A stretch of DNA of 64,000 nucleotides from Clostridium sp. AN503 (GTDB taxonomy: Bacteria; Bacillota; Clostridia; Lachnospirales; Lachnospiraceae). The translations under genes and the position numbers were made by a program. Within the stretch, counting starts at the first letter, position 1; each line of letters opens with the position of its first letter. The stretch is from positions 372,001-436,000 of the forward strand of contig NZ_JBFDTP010000002.1 of assembly GCF_040719375.1 (NCBI RefSeq), read 5' to 3'. Positions 53,285-62,901 of this stretch are shown here, one piece after another. Under the pieces are notes generated by a model. It saw nothing but the letters and a program-made list of their open reading frames with translations. It was not told where the DNA came from and made no database searches.

Positions 53285-53812
53285 TTAGAACTCCGGCTCG
53301 ATCAGGCCGTAGGTGCCGTTTTTCCTCTTGTAAACCACATTGACTTCCTCGGTCTCTGCGTTTAAGAATACGTAGAAGCTGTGTCCCAAGAGTTCCATCT
53401 GAACGCAGGCCTCCTCGGGATCCATGGGCTTCACTGCGAACTTTTTGAGCTTGACGATCTTGATCTCGTCGTCGCTCTCATACTCCTCGTTGAGGAACAG
53501 GGAGGAGAATGCCTGGGCGGACTGCTTTTTGTCAATGAGTTTATTTTTATATTTCTTCATCTGACGTTCGATGATCTCCTCAACCAGGTCAAGGGATACG
53601 TACATGTCACTGCTGGATTCCTCCGCGCGGATGGTACGGCCCTTAAGCGGGATGGTTACCTCGATTTTCTGTCTGTCCTTCTGTACGCTGAGAGTTACGA
53701 TAACTTCTGTATCCGGGTTGAAGTAACGGTCCAGCTTTCCAATCTTTTCCTCGATCGCGGCCCGAAGCCCCGGAGTCACATCGATGTTTCTTCCTGTAAT
53801 AGTATAACGCAT
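53285..53812 (-). CDS. hpf: Ribosome hibernation-promoting factor, long form
   Basis: A 175-residue protein of the long HPF class. The N-terminal domain (1-100) starts MRYTITGRNIDVTPGLRAAIEEKIGKLDRY. The C-terminal dimerisation domain (about 118-175) has KIVKLKKFAVKPMDPEEAC and YKRKNGTYGLIEPEF. It dimerises 70S ribosomes in stationary phase. Position before secA and prfB on the opposite strand is a common Firmicute order, and a promoter lies at 53845-53873. Confidence 0.96.
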   Translation of the reverse strand: MRYTITGRNIDVTPGLRAAIEEKIGKLDRYFNPDTEVIVTLSVQKDRQKIEVTIPLKGRTIRAEESSSDMYVSLDLVEEIIERQMKKYKNKLIDKKQSAQAFSSLFLNEEYESDDEIKIVKLKKFAVKPMDPEEACVQMELLGHSFYVFLNAETEEVNVVYKRKNGTYGLIEPEF

Positions 53813-53844
53813 AAGTCATCAGCTCCTTCTTTTGAGATGGTTTA

Positions 53845-53873
53845 AGTATAGCATACAAGTCCGAAAAATTCAA
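53845..53873 (-). promoter_or_regulatory. Promoter of hpf
   Basis: On the minus strand, TTGAAT (complement of 53868-53873) and TATACT (complement of 53845-53850) are spaced 17 bases apart, 33 bases before the hpf start. Confidence 0.7.
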
Positions 53874-54090
53874 CTGAAACACCGGAATTGTTGCGACAAT
53901 TATTCTTAAAAAATACTAAAAATGGATATTTTTAGCGGCAATTTGAAATTGCATTGATACCAGGACAGGATGAAAAATGTCAAGTATTTGGAATGTATTT
54001 TTTGTCGAAATATGTAAATTTATGACAAGTGTACAAAATAGAAGAAAGTAGTTCTAAAGAAGAGCATTCCATGAGAATGAGGAAAAAGTT

Positions 54091-54275
54091 TGTGGATAAT
54101 GTGGATAACTTGGTGTATAAGTGGTTCTTGGCTTAAATCCGTCCACCTGGGATGTGGATAATTTTTGGGGTTATCCGCAGACAAGCTTGTGGATAATGTG
54201 GATAAGTCAAAAATCGAACATAGTTTTTGTGCAATTTGATGAGTTGACCATAATTTTATTTTTATGTTATCCATA
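54091..54275. repeat. DnaA-box cluster between hpf and secA
   Basis: Five perfect TGTGGATAA boxes lie at 54091-54099, 54100-54108, 54153-54161, 54188-54196 and 54197-54205, two of them as abutting pairs. Two one-mismatch boxes lie in the opposite direction: TTATCCGCA (54171-54179) and TTATCCATA (54267-54275). The 677-base gap 53813-54489 is otherwise AT-rich, with no gene longer than a short leader frame. Such density is rare outside oriC and known DnaA-box clusters. Confidence 0.85.
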
Positions 54276-54362
54276 ATTCTGGCAGACTATGAGTGGAAAT
54301 GTGGAAAACGGGGGAAAGTTGTAAATGGAAAGTTAATTTTTTATGAACAAGGAGGGGAAAAC

Positions 54363-54391
54363 TTGAATAAATCGTGGGTTGGTGCTACAAT
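54363..54391 (+). promoter_or_regulatory. Possible secA promoter
   Basis: TTGAAT (54363-54368) and TACAAT (54386-54391) with a 17-base spacer, giving a leader of about 90 bases. This reading excludes translation of the leader frame starting at 54363. Confidence 0.5.
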
Positions 54392-54440
54392 GTATAAGAT
54401 TGACTTGAAAAGAGGGCCCCATTTTGGGCCGCACCGTTGA
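54363..54440 (+). CDS. Possible 25-residue leader peptide before secA
   Basis: A strong ribosome site AAGGAGGGG (54349-54357) stands 5 bases before a TTG that opens a 25-codon frame ending RGPHFGPHR. The site has no other gene to serve. A leader peptide before secA recalls SecM-type control, but no signal segment is present and the -35 box of a possible promoter overlaps the start. Treat as tentative. Confidence 0.3.
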   Translation: MNKSWVGATMYKIDLKRGPHFGPHR

Positions 54441-54489
54441 AAACTCAGAACACAGACAAGCAACAAAACAAAGTTTAGGAGAACGAACT

Positions 54490-57060
54490 ATGAATTTCAT
54501 AGAAAAAGTATTTGGTACCCACAGCGAGCGGGAGCTGAAGATGATCTATCCGATTGTGGAAAAGATCGAAGCTTTGAGACCGGAGATGCTGGAGAAGACA
54601 GACGAGGAGCTGCGTGACCATACCCGCATCTTCAAAGAGCGTCTGGCAAATGGGGAGACTCTGGATGATATTCTGCCGGAGGCATTCGCCACAGTCAGGG
54701 AGGCGGCGAGAAGAACCCTGAATATGGAGCATTATCCCGTACAGCTCATCGGCGGCATCGTCCTGCATCAGGGACGTATTGCGGAGATGAAGACCGGTGA
54801 AGGTAAGACCCTGGTTTCCACAGCGCCTGCATATTTAAACGCGCTGTCGGGTAAAGGTGTGCACATCGTTACAGTCAATGACTATCTGGCAAAGCGTGAC
54901 GCGGAGTGGATGGGGCGTGTCCATGAGTTCCTGGGCCTGACCGTGGGCGTGGTATTAAACTCCATGACGCCGGAGGAGCGCAAGGTTGCTTACAACTGCG
55001 ATATCACCTATGTGACCAACAACGAGCTGGGATTTGACTACCTTCGCGACAACATGGCTATTTATAAGGAACAGATGGTTTTGCGTGAGCTGGATTATGC
55101 GATCATTGATGAGGTGGACTCGGTACTCATTGATGAGGCGAGGACTCCGCTTATCATTTCCGGACAGAGCGGCAAGTCCACCAAGCTTTACGAGGTCTGC
55201 GATATGCTGGCCCATCAGCTTGAGAAGGGCGAGGCTTCCGGCGAGTTCACCAAGATGAATGCCATCATGGGCGAGGATATCGTCGAGACCGGTGATTTCG
55301 TTGTCAATGAAAAGGATAAGGTTGTAAACTTAACGGAGGACGGCGTTCGGAAGGTGGAGGAATTCTTCCATATAGAGAACCTTGCCGATCCGGAGAACCT
55401 GGAGATCCAGCACAACATCATCCTGGCGCTGCGTGCCAACAACCTGATGTTCCGCGACAAGGATTATGTGGTCAAGGACGATGAGGTGCTGATCGTTGAT
55501 GAGTTTACCGGACGTATCATGCCGGGCCGCCGTTATTCTGACGGACTGCACCAGGCGATCGAGGCCAAGGAGCATGTGAATGTAAGGCGTGAGAGCAAGA
55601 CTCTGGCGACCATCACCTTCCAGAACTTCTTTAACAAGTTCCGCAAGAAAGCGGGTATGACTGGTACGGCGCTGACTGAGGAGAAAGAGTTTCGGAATAC
55701 CTATGGGATGGATGCGATCGCGATCCCGACCAACCGTCCCGTAGCGCGTATTGACCATGAGGATGCGGTTTACAAGACCAAGAGAGAGAAGTTCAATGCG
55801 GTTGTGGACGAGGTGATCGCGGCCCATGAGAAGGGGCAGCCGGTGCTGGTAGGTACGATCACGATCGAGACCTCTGAGATGCTCAGCAAGATGCTTCATA
55901 AGCGCGGCATCCAGCACAAGGTCCTGAATGCGAAATACCATGAGCTGGAGGCTGAGATCGTAGCGGATGCCGGTGTTCACGGCGCGGTTACCATCGCCAC
56001 CAACATGGCAGGCCGTGGTACAGATATCAAGTTGGACGAGGAATCCAGGCAGGCCGGCGGTCTGAAGATCATCGGTACGGAGCGTCACGAGTCACGGCGT
56101 ATCGACAACCAGTTGCGCGGACGTTCCGGTCGTCAGGGAGATCCGGGTGAATCCCGTTTCTACATTTCCTTAGAGGATGATCTGATGCGTCTGTTTGGTT
56201 CCGAGCGGCTGATGAGCATGTTTGAGGCTCTGGGCGTGCCGGAAGGCGAGCAGATTGAGCACAAGATGCTGTCCAATGCCATCGAGAAGGCGCAGATGAA
56301 GATCGAGAACAACAACTACGGCATCCGTGAAAACCTGCTTAAGTATGACGAGGTCAACAACGAGCAGCGTGAGATCATCTACGATGAGCGCCGCAAGGTG
56401 CTGGATGGCGATAACATGCGTGATCTGATCCTAAAGATGATCACGGATATTGTGGAGAACGCGGTGGATTTATCCATTTCCGACGAGCAGATCCCGGAGG
56501 ACTGGGATCTGGTGGAGTTAAACAGCCTGCTGATCCCGGTTGTTCCGCTTCAGCCGGTCTCACTTGAGAACCATCCGGTCAGCAAGAAGAATGAGCTTAA
56601 GCATATGCTGAAGGAAGAGGCTATCAAGCTCTATGAGGCGAAGGAGGCCGAGTTCCCGGATTCCGAGCAGATCCGTGAGATCGAGCGCGTGATCCTTCTG
56701 AAGGTGATCGACAATAAGTGGATGAACCATATCGATGATATGGACCAGCTGCGCCAGGGTATTGGCCTGCAGGCATACGGTCAGCGTGATCCGGTTGTTG
56801 AGTACAAGATGAATGCATATGAGATGTTTGAGGCGATGACTGCGGCCATCACCGAGGAGACTGTCCGCATCCTGTTCCATATCCGTGTGGAGCAGAAGGT
56901 GGAGCGTGAACCTGCTGCGAAGGTGACCGGCACCAACCGTGATGATTCTGCGGTGCAGGCTCCCAAGCGAAGAGATGTGCAGAAGATCTATCCGAATGAT
57001 CCGTGTCCGTGTGGAAGCGGGAAGAAGTATAAGCAGTGCTGCGGCAGGAAGCGGATCTAG
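54490..57060 (+). CDS. secA: Preprotein translocase ATPase SecA
   Basis: An 856-residue SecA. Walker A is MKTGEGKT (about 100-107), followed by [14 protein letters not shown], the [19 protein letters not shown] box (DEAD-type Walker B), [30 protein letters not shown] and the C-terminal zinc motif [14 protein letters not shown]. It drives Sec-dependent export. The start is the ATG at 54490 after TTAGGAGAACGAACT; an upstream in-frame start would add 22 residues not found in SecA. Confidence 0.97.
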   Translation: MNFIEKVFGTHSERELKMIYPIVEKIEALRPEMLEKTDEELRDHTRIFKERLANGETLDDILPEAFATVREAARRTLNMEHYPVQLIGGIVLHQGRIAEMKTGEGKTLVSTAPAYLNALSGKGVHIVTVNDYLAKRDAEWMGRVHEFLGLTVGVVLNSMTPEERKVAYNCDITYVTNNELGFDYLRDNMAIYKEQMVLRELDYAIIDEVDSVLIDEARTPLIISGQSGKSTKLYEVCDMLAHQLEKGEASGEFTKMNAIMGEDIVETGDFVVNEKDKVVNLTEDGVRKVEEFFHIENLADPENLEIQHNIILALRANNLMFRDKDYVVKDDEVLIVDEFTGRIMPGRRYSDGLHQAIEAKEHVNVRRESKTLATITFQNFFNKFRKKAGMTGTALTEEKEFRNTYGMDAIAIPTNRPVARIDHEDAVYKTKREKFNAVVDEVIAAHEKGQPVLVGTITIETSEMLSKMLHKRGIQHKVLNAKYHELEAEIVADAGVHGAVTIATNMAGRGTDIKLDEESRQAGGLKIIGTERHESRRIDNQLRGRSGRQGDPGESRFYISLEDDLMRLFGSERLMSMFEALGVPEGEQIEHKMLSNAIEKAQMKIENNNYGIRENLLKYDEVNNEQREIIYDERRKVLDGDNMRDLILKMITDIVENAVDLSISDEQIPEDWDLVELNSLLIPVVPLQPVSLENHPVSKKNELKHMLKEEAIKLYEAKEAEFPDSEQIREIERVILLKVIDNKWMNHIDDMDQLRQGIGLQAYGQRDPVVEYKMNAYEMFEAMTAAITEETVRILFHIRVEQKVEREPAAKVTGTNRDDSAVQAPKRRDVQKIYPNDPCPCGSGKKYKQCCGRKRI

Positions 57061-57158
57061 GCGTGTGAGCGGGATCAGACAGCCGTGTAATGCCTGCGGC
57101 GGGACTCGGTCCCACCGCAGGAGCAGTATAAAATCATAATAAGAAAGAGGGTGACACA

Positions 57159-58296
57159 GTGGTAGAATTAGATCAGTTTAAGTACAGATTATCAACGTTT
57201 GAAAAACCATTAGTGGAAGTGAGGGATTCACTTTGACCTGGACAACAAGGTCAGACGAATCGATGAATTAGACAAATCCATGGAGGAACCGGGATTCTGG
57301 GATGACGCGGAAAAGTCCACCAAACTGGTGCAGGAAGCGAAGAATCTCAAGGATACAGTGGAGCTTTACCATGGTCTGGAACAGCAGTATGAGGATATCC
57401 AGGTGATGATCGAGATGGGGTACGAGGAAAATGACCCGTCCCTGATCCCGGAGATCGAGGAGATGCTCGGGGCGTTTGAGGCGGATTTGGAAAAACTCAG
57501 GCTGGAAACTCTGCTGTCCGGTGAATATGACAAGTACAATGCCATTCTGCGCCTCAACGCGGGCGCGGGCGGCACGGAATCCTGTGACTGGTGCAGCATG
57601 CTTTACCGCATGTACTGCCGTTGGGCAGACAAGATGGGCTACAAGACCGAAGTGCTGGACTTTTTGGACGGTGACGAGGCGGGCATCAAGTCTGTGACCA
57701 TCCAGATCAACGGGGAAAATGCATTCGGCTACTTAAAGTCAGAGCGCGGCGTTCACCGGCTGGTGCGGATCTCTCCGTTCAACGCGGCAGGCAAACGCCA
57801 GACCTCCTTTGTATCCTGTGATGTGATGCCGGATATTGAGGAAGACTTGGATGTGGATATCAACCAGGACGACTTGCGTATCGATACCTATCGTTCCAGC
57901 GGCGCGGGCGGACAGCATATCAATAAAACCTCCTCTGCCATCCGGATCACTCATATCCCTACTGGAGTTGTGGTACAGTGCCAGAATGAGCGCTCTCAGT
58001 TCCAGAACAAGGATAAGGCCATGCAGATGCTGAAAGCGAAGCTTTACATGCTGAAGCAGCAGGAGAATGCGGAGAAGCTTTCTGATATCCGTGGAGACGT
58101 GAAGGATATCGGCTGGGGCAACCAGATCCGTTCCTACGTGCTGCAGCCTTACACCATGGTGAAGGATCTGCGGACCGGAGAAGAGACCGGGAACGTGGCG
58201 AATGTGCTGGACGGCGGGCTGGATCTCTTTATCAGCGCGTACTTGAGGTGGCTGAGCCTTGGATGTCCGGACAGACGGACCTCCGGGGACGATTAA
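57159..58296 (+). CDS. prfB: Peptide chain release factor 2 with programmed +1 frameshift
   Basis: RF2 in two frames: codons 1-25 from GTG 57159 end in CTT TGA (57231-57236), and reading continues in +1 from GAC 57235 to the stop at 58296, giving 378 residues. The shift site CTTTGAC with an upstream AGTGAGGG, SD-like stretch is the conserved autoregulatory site: low RF2 lets the ribosome slip past TGA. The codon-recognition SPF lies in RISPFNAAGKR, and the catalytic GGQ in SSGAGGQHINKTSS. Ribosome site AAAGAGGGTG. It follows secA as in many Firmicutes. Confidence 0.95.
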
Positions 58297-58305
58297 TTCA
58301 CAATA

Positions 58306-58354
58306 AAAACCCGCTCAGGCATGCTATTTGTGATATGGCAGCCGGGCGGGTTTT
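58306..58354. terminator. Bidirectional terminator between prfB and the PAS/HTH regulator
   Basis: AAAACCCGC (58306-58314) pairs with GCGGGTTTT (58346-58354), giving T-runs on both strands. Confidence 0.8.
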
Positions 58355-58356
58355 GT

Positions 58357-59094
58357 TTATTCTTCCGGGGGGATGCTGTCACTGTCTCTGCGCACTGCAT
58401 CCAGGTAATTGTAAAGGGTAAATCGGGATATTTTTAAATGTTCATATACTTTTTCGGAGGCTTTCGTAATGAGAAAGGCTCCTTTTTTGTCGAGGAAACG
58501 TATAAACTCGATCTTGTCCTCCCGCTTCATCTGGGCAACCGGCTTGCCGATGAGTCGGTCCGCCTCTGAGATCAGGTATTCCAGTACCTGTGAGACATCA
58601 TTCGCAAATACTTCGCCTGTGTCGGAAACGGTATGGGCCTGAGACTGGACTGGTTCCCCCTGCATTGCGGCGGGGACTGTCTGTCCATACATCTGGGCGG
58701 TCGAGGGGTTGTACTGGTTATACTGCTTTAAAAATTCTTCAAAACGCACGGTCTCTGTAATGTCAGTGTTGATGCAAAGGCAGCCGACGACTTCATCGTT
58801 GGAATTGCGGATATACAGGGTGGAAGAACGAAGGATCTTCCCGTCCCGAGTGGTAACTACATAATTGTAACGGTTTCCATCTTGTACGGTGCCTCTGAGA
58901 ACTTCAAGTCCCAGATTGGACCCGCAGTCCCCAATCTTGCGGTTGGTGATGTGGCCGTTCCGGATATCAACAATGGTATGGTCATATTCTTTTGTGAGGT
59001 CATGTAAGATGATTTCGCAACGATTTCCAAACTGATTTTCCAACATGGACAGCAATTGCTGCCACATGGGCCATTCGTCATATATCGTGTTCAT
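58357..59094 (-). CDS. YheO/DauR-like transcriptional regulator (PAS-like plus HTH)
   Basis: A 245-residue regulator. The N-terminal YheO-type PAS-like domain (about 10-120) contains IILHDLTKEYDHTIVDIRNGHI and RNSNDEVVGCLCINTDIT. The C-terminal HTH (about 180-240) contains FIRFLDKKGAFLITKASEKV and SRFTLYNYLD. The start is the ATG at 59094 after GAAAGGATC. It lies beside an amidohydrolase and RidA genes on the same strand and opposite a TRAP transporter; DauR-type members control amino-acid or D-amino-acid use. Confidence 0.88.
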   Translation of the reverse strand: MNTIYDEWPMWQQLLSMLENQFGNRCEIILHDLTKEYDHTIVDIRNGHITNRKIGDCGSNLGLEVLRGTVQDGNRYNYVVTTRDGKILRSSTLYIRNSNDEVVGCLCINTDITETVRFEEFLKQYNQYNPSTAQMYGQTVPAAMQGEPVQSQAHTVSDTGEVFANDVSQVLEYLISEADRLIGKPVAQMKREDKIEFIRFLDKKGAFLITKASEKVYEHLKISRFTLYNYLDAVRRDSDSIPPEE

Positions 59095-59201
59095 AATATT
59101 GATCCTTTCCGTCTCTTTGTAACAGGCCATATCAATTTCACTGGAAAAAAATGACAGGACTTATGTATTAGTATAATACAGAACCTCATAAAAGTACAAG
59201 T

Positions 59202-60422
59202 TTAACGTATCGATTTTCCGTTCTTTATTACGCGGGTGACATGGCCCAGGGCGGTTAGATCCTCAAGTGGATTTCTGTCGGTAAATATGAGGTCCGCCTT
59301 TTTTCCGGCTTCCAGCGATCCGACAGAACTGGCGCCGATCGCTCTGGCTGCGCGGGAGGTGGCGCTTAAGAGGACGTCCTCCGGTGACATACCCACTTTT
59401 TGGTGAAGGAGCATCAGCGTGAGATGGAACTCATGGAAGTAGGAATACTTGCATCCTGCGTCGGTTCCTGCGATAATGTTGACTCCCTCTTCATACATGG
59501 TTTTGGTGGTCTCAAAGCGGCTTTGCTGGAACTGGCGCCATTCAGGAATTTTCTCAGGCAGAGGTGCGCCTTCTTCCGGCGGCAGGATATATGCTTTGCC
59601 GAAGGCCGGACATACGGAGATTCCTTGCTCTGCTATGCGCTGCGCTAATTCATGGGAATAGGAGACATCCTGCTTTCGGGAAGGATCTTTAAAGCTGCAG
59701 TGTTCGATTGTATCGAAACCTGCTGCAACTGCATTTTCAATCCCGGTTGTGGTGTGGATATGACCGGCAACCAGCTTGTTGCGGGAATGTGCTTCAAAGG
59801 TAATCATTTCCAGAATGTCCCTCTCATATTGATTGGCCAGCGAATTGCTGCCGGGAGTCATGTTCCCGCCGGATACCATAACCTTTATAAAATCCACCTG
59901 GTTTTTACAGAGAAAACGGACTGCTTTTTGGACTTCCTGGAAGGAGTCAGCTTCCATGCCAAGGAAATGGCAATGTCCTCCGGTAATCGTGATGGGAGGA
60001 CCGCAGGAGATGATATCGGAACCAGCCAGAAGCCTCGAACTGACTGCACGTTTTAGATCCATGATCCCCAGTCCTTTGGCGCCGCAGTCTCTTACGGTGG
60101 TGACGCCGCTTTGCAGCTCTGTCTGGGCGGCAGAGGCCATTCTCAGCAGCGTGGCGCCTGCGTTTTCCTGCTCCAGGGCAGTGATGGGATTGGTGCTGGA
60201 ATCAAAACACAGGTGAAGGTGCGCGTCGATCAGTCCGGGCAGGACATAATCCTTTCCGGCATCTATTATTTCTGTGGAATCGTCCTGTAAATAATCCTCT
60301 AACTGGGATAGAGGGGCTGTTTCACGGATATGATCACCTTCGATCAGGATTCCCATTTGTGGACGGCATATGGCCTGGTCCTGGCTGCAGTCTATGAAAT
60401 GCCTGGCGATAATTAATTTCAT
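59202..60422 (-). CDS. Amidohydrolase-superfamily metal hydrolase
   Basis: A 406-residue cytosolic enzyme of the imidazolonepropionase/prolidase-like branch. Metal sites: GLIDAHLHLC (HxH), the carboxylated-Lys candidate in DFIKVMVSGG, AGHIHTT, IEHCS, and the Asp in NIIAGTDAG. It should hydrolyse an amide or cyclic amide, perhaps an N-acyl or aminoacyl compound imported by the divergent TRAP system. It lies 23 bases after the RidA gene and ahead of the PAS/HTH regulator. Confidence 0.9.
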   Translation of the reverse strand: MKLIIARHFIDCSQDQAICRPQMGILIEGDHIRETAPLSQLEDYLQDDSTEIIDAGKDYVLPGLIDAHLHLCFDSSTNPITALEQENAGATLLRMASAAQTELQSGVTTVRDCGAKGLGIMDLKRAVSSRLLAGSDIISCGPPITITGGHCHFLGMEADSFQEVQKAVRFLCKNQVDFIKVMVSGGNMTPGSNSLANQYERDILEMITFEAHSRNKLVAGHIHTTTGIENAVAAGFDTIEHCSFKDPSRKQDVSYSHELAQRIAEQGISVCPAFGKAYILPPEEGAPLPEKIPEWRQFQQSRFETTKTMYEEGVNIIAGTDAGCKYSYFHEFHLTLMLLHQKVGMSPEDVLLSATSRAARAIGASSVGSLEAGKKADLIFTDRNPLEDLTALGHVTRVIKNGKSIR

Positions 60423-60445
60423 ATAGACTCCTTTCTTGATAGAAA

Positions 60446-60913
60446 TTATTGTTTTAATTCTACTATCATTTCGATTTCTACAGGGGTGTTGAAGGGCAGC
60501 TCGCTTGTTCCTATGGCAGCTCTTGCATGTCTGCCGCCTTCTCCAAACAACTCGATCAAAAGTTCAGAGCCGCCATTAATCACGGCAGGGTGCTGGCCGA
60601 ATCCTGGAGCGCTGGCAACAAAACCCAGCAATTTTACGATCTTTTCCACACGGTCAAGGTCTCCGATCGTGTTCTTTAACGCTGCAAGGCAGTTTAAGAC
60701 GGATTGTCTGGCACAGAGCACTCCTTCTTCTATGGTAACCTCTGCACCAAGCTTCCCTTCATAAAGCAGCTGGCCGTCTTTTTTACAATCCTGTCCGGAG
60801 ATATAGACAAGACGGTCCAGAAAAATCTGCCCTGGTATGTAGCTGGCAACCGGCACAGGACAATTGGGAAGCTGAAGTCCCAATTCTTCTAAACGTTTCT
60901 CGATTTTTGACAT
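60446..60913 (-). CDS. RidA-family protein
   Basis: A 155-residue RidA/YjgF homolog, slightly long for the family. It has the substrate-binding Arg and family end HARAAIGTSELPFNTPVEIEM and an early VYISGQ block. RidA proteins hydrolyse reactive enamines or imines released by PLP enzymes and oxidases. As first gene of the RidA-amidohydrolase unit it suggests that breakdown of the imported compound makes an imine. Confidence 0.92.
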   Translation of the reverse strand: MSKIEKRLEELGLQLPNCPVPVASYIPGQIFLDRLVYISGQDCKKDGQLLYEGKLGAEVTIEEGVLCARQSVLNCLAALKNTIGDLDRVEKIVKLLGFVASAPGFGQHPAVINGGSELLIELFGEGGRHARAAIGTSELPFNTPVEIEMIVELKQ

Positions 60914-60962
60914 AAAGCGGGTCCTTTCTTGCTGTTGATCTTTCCTTTAAAGTTGTGAATGA

Positions 60963-61162
60963 TATGATAAGTGGATGCTAAGATTAATTGTACGAAATTT
61001 AAAACAAAAAATCAACTAAAATGTCAATATTATAATAAAAAATTTTGGTATTTTCAAATTTGTGTTGTAAAAATAGACATAAAAAACAAAAAATTATAAA
61101 AAACAGAAAACATAATTGACATATTGTTGAAAATGGAATACAATAATCGTATGATAAGTGGA
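60963..61162 (+). repeat. 13-bp direct repeat flanking the divergent promoters
   Basis: TATGATAAGTGGA occurs at 60963-60975, near the RidA start, and again at 61150-61162, just after the TRAP promoter -10. The shared element could be the binding site of the PAS/HTH regulator. The sequence between is very AT-rich. Confidence 0.5.
61116..61144 (+). promoter_or_regulatory. Promoter of the DctPQM TRAP operon
   Basis: TTGACA (61116-61121) and TACAAT (61139-61144) with a 17-base spacer, 54 bases before the first gene. Confidence 0.75.
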
Positions 61163-61197
61163 AACGAACCAAACAAAAAATTTTAGGAGGAAGCAGA

Positions 61198-62328
61198 ATG
61201 AAGAGAACATGGTGTATGGTTATGGCTTTGGCAGTGGCAGCATCCCTTTGCGCATGTGGCGGAGGCAAACAGTCAGCTCCGGCAACGCAGCAGGTGGTAT
61301 CTACAGAGGCAAAAACGGAAGCGCCGGCATCAGACGCTGCCACAGAAGCGGCAGCACAGACGGATGGTGATGTGATTGTGCTGAAATATGCGGCTGCAGA
61401 GGTTCCGGGGACTCCTGAGAATGATGCAAATTTGAATTTTATAAAAACGATCGAAGAAAAGTCCAATGGTAAGATCAAAGTAGAATATTATCACAGCAGC
61501 CAGCTTGGAAACGACAAACAGGTGGTCGTGGCGGCTCTTGGAGGATCGCTTGATATTGTGAAAAGCTCGGCAGGGAATCTGATGGACTATTCTGACGCAT
61601 TGGCCTTCGCAGATCTTCCGGGATTATTTAAAAGTCAGAAGCATTTGAGGGCAGTATTCCAGAACGAAGCGATCAGGCAGGAGATCAGCGATGCGATTTA
61701 CAGTGACATTGGCATGGTGCCTGTCAATTTTGATGTGGATGGCGGAGCCGCGAGAGCTCTTTTTTATAACAGAAAAGGTGGAATCGCAAAAGTGCCTTTC
61801 GATATGAAGGGCGTTAAACTGAGAACCACCGGATCGGAGATCGAGATGGCGCTGTTCTCCCAGTGGGGGGCATCCTCTGTTCCGATGAACTTTAATGAAC
61901 TTTATCTGGCCCTGCAGCAGGGGACTGTGGATGGTCTGTACGGACATCCGATCGGCACCTACGGAAACAAGCTGTGTGAAGTGACAAAATACTGTACCGT
62001 GATAGATATGTCCTATATTGCATCAGTACAGTTGATGAGTCAGAGCTGTATTGAGAAGCTGGGAGGAGAAGGTTCCGAACTCTATCAGATTGTTATGGAT
62101 GCGGGGAAAGAACTGGAGCTGTATAAGGATAAACTGATCGAAGAAAAGTTGGGAACTATTATGAATCAGATTCAGACGGATGGCGTTGAGGTTTATGTGC
62201 CGGATGATCAGGAAATCGAGCAGTGGAGAGCTACAGGACAGGCTGTCTGGGATGACTATGTGGGGGATGGGAAGATGGTTCCTCAGAAGATCGTAGATGA
62301 AGTGGTTGCAGTGGGAACGGATTATTAG
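61198..62328 (+). CDS. TRAP transporter substrate-binding lipoprotein (DctP type)
   Basis: A 376-residue DctP-type protein. The lipobox ends at Cys20 (SLCAC), then an Ala/Thr/Glu linker, then the mature fold (KYAAAEVPGTPENDANLNF, SQLGNDKQVVVAALGGSLDI). The selectivity Arg is likely in GVKLRTTGSEIEM. The start follows TTTTAGGAGGAAGCAGA. It captures an organic acid for the DctQ/DctM permease encoded next. Confidence 0.93.
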   Translation: MKRTWCMVMALAVAASLCACGGGKQSAPATQQVVSTEAKTEAPASDAATEAAAQTDGDVIVLKYAAAEVPGTPENDANLNFIKTIEEKSNGKIKVEYYHSSQLGNDKQVVVAALGGSLDIVKSSAGNLMDYSDALAFADLPGLFKSQKHLRAVFQNEAIRQEISDAIYSDIGMVPVNFDVDGGAARALFYNRKGGIAKVPFDMKGVKLRTTGSEIEMALFSQWGASSVPMNFNELYLALQQGTVDGLYGHPIGTYGNKLCEVTKYCTVIDMSYIASVQLMSQSCIEKLGGEGSELYQIVMDAGKELELYKDKLIEEKLGTIMNQIQTDGVEVYVPDDQEIEQWRATGQAVWDDYVGDGKMVPQKIVDEVVAVGTDY

Positions 62329-62352
62329 GCTTTTTAGGAAGAAGGAGTAGGT

Positions 62353-62901
62353 ATGGAGCAAAGACATGGTCCGTTTTATATGGCATACCGGATTTTTGAT
62401 AAGATCAGTGAGTTTTTGAATACCATATGCAAAGTGTTTTGTCTTGTTATTGGCAGTGTGCTGGTCATCAATCTTTTTCTTGGAGTATTCACGAGATTTG
62501 TGCTCAACGATCCTCTGGATTTTACAGAGGAAATCGCCCGTTTTTGTATGCTGTGGTTTGCATTTATAGGTGGGAGTATTGCCTTGAGGCAGAAGGAGCT
62601 GATCTCATTTACGTTTGTCATTGATAAGGTTCCGAGGCCCGTGAGACAGGGGATGAAGATCTTGAATATCATCCTGATAATCGTGTTCCTGGCAGTGTTT
62701 CTGTATGTGGGGGCAGACGCCTTGAAGATATACCGGTTTGGCAAGGCTTCTGTCACGAAAATAAACCAGGCATGGACTGCGGCGGGCATTTATGCAGGGG
62801 CGGCGGTGATGATGATCCACTGCATTACGGACCTGCTGAAGGAGTTGTATATGATGTCACGGGGGAAAAAATTGGAGTGCAGAGAGGGGGAGGAGCTATG
62901 A
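62353..62901 (+). CDS. TRAP transporter small permease (DctQ type)
   Basis: A 182-residue membrane protein with four hydrophobic segments and the family patterns LNDPLDFTEEIARFCMLWFAFIG and LRQKELISFTFV. It pairs with the large subunit; its stop overlaps the next start by ATGA. The start follows GAAGAAGGAGTAGGT. Confidence 0.92.
   Translation: MEQRHGPFYMAYRIFDKISEFLNTICKVFCLVIGSVLVINLFLGVFTRFVLNDPLDFTEEIARFCMLWFAFIGGSIALRQKELISFTFVIDKVPRPVRQGMKILNIILIIVFLAVFLYVGADALKIYRFGKASVTKINQAWTAAGIYAGAAVMMIHCITDLLKELYMMSRGKKLECREGEEL

Noticed and set aside
53813..54489. Region as the chromosomal oriC
   Set aside because: Many DnaA boxes are present, but dnaA, dnaN, recF, gyrB and rpmH are absent and hpf-secA-prfB is a normal non-origin order. 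Kept as a DnaA-box cluster instead.
57159..57240. Apparent frame break at the start of prfB
   Set aside because: It is the conserved programmed +1 frameshift of RF2 (CTT TGA C), not a mutation.
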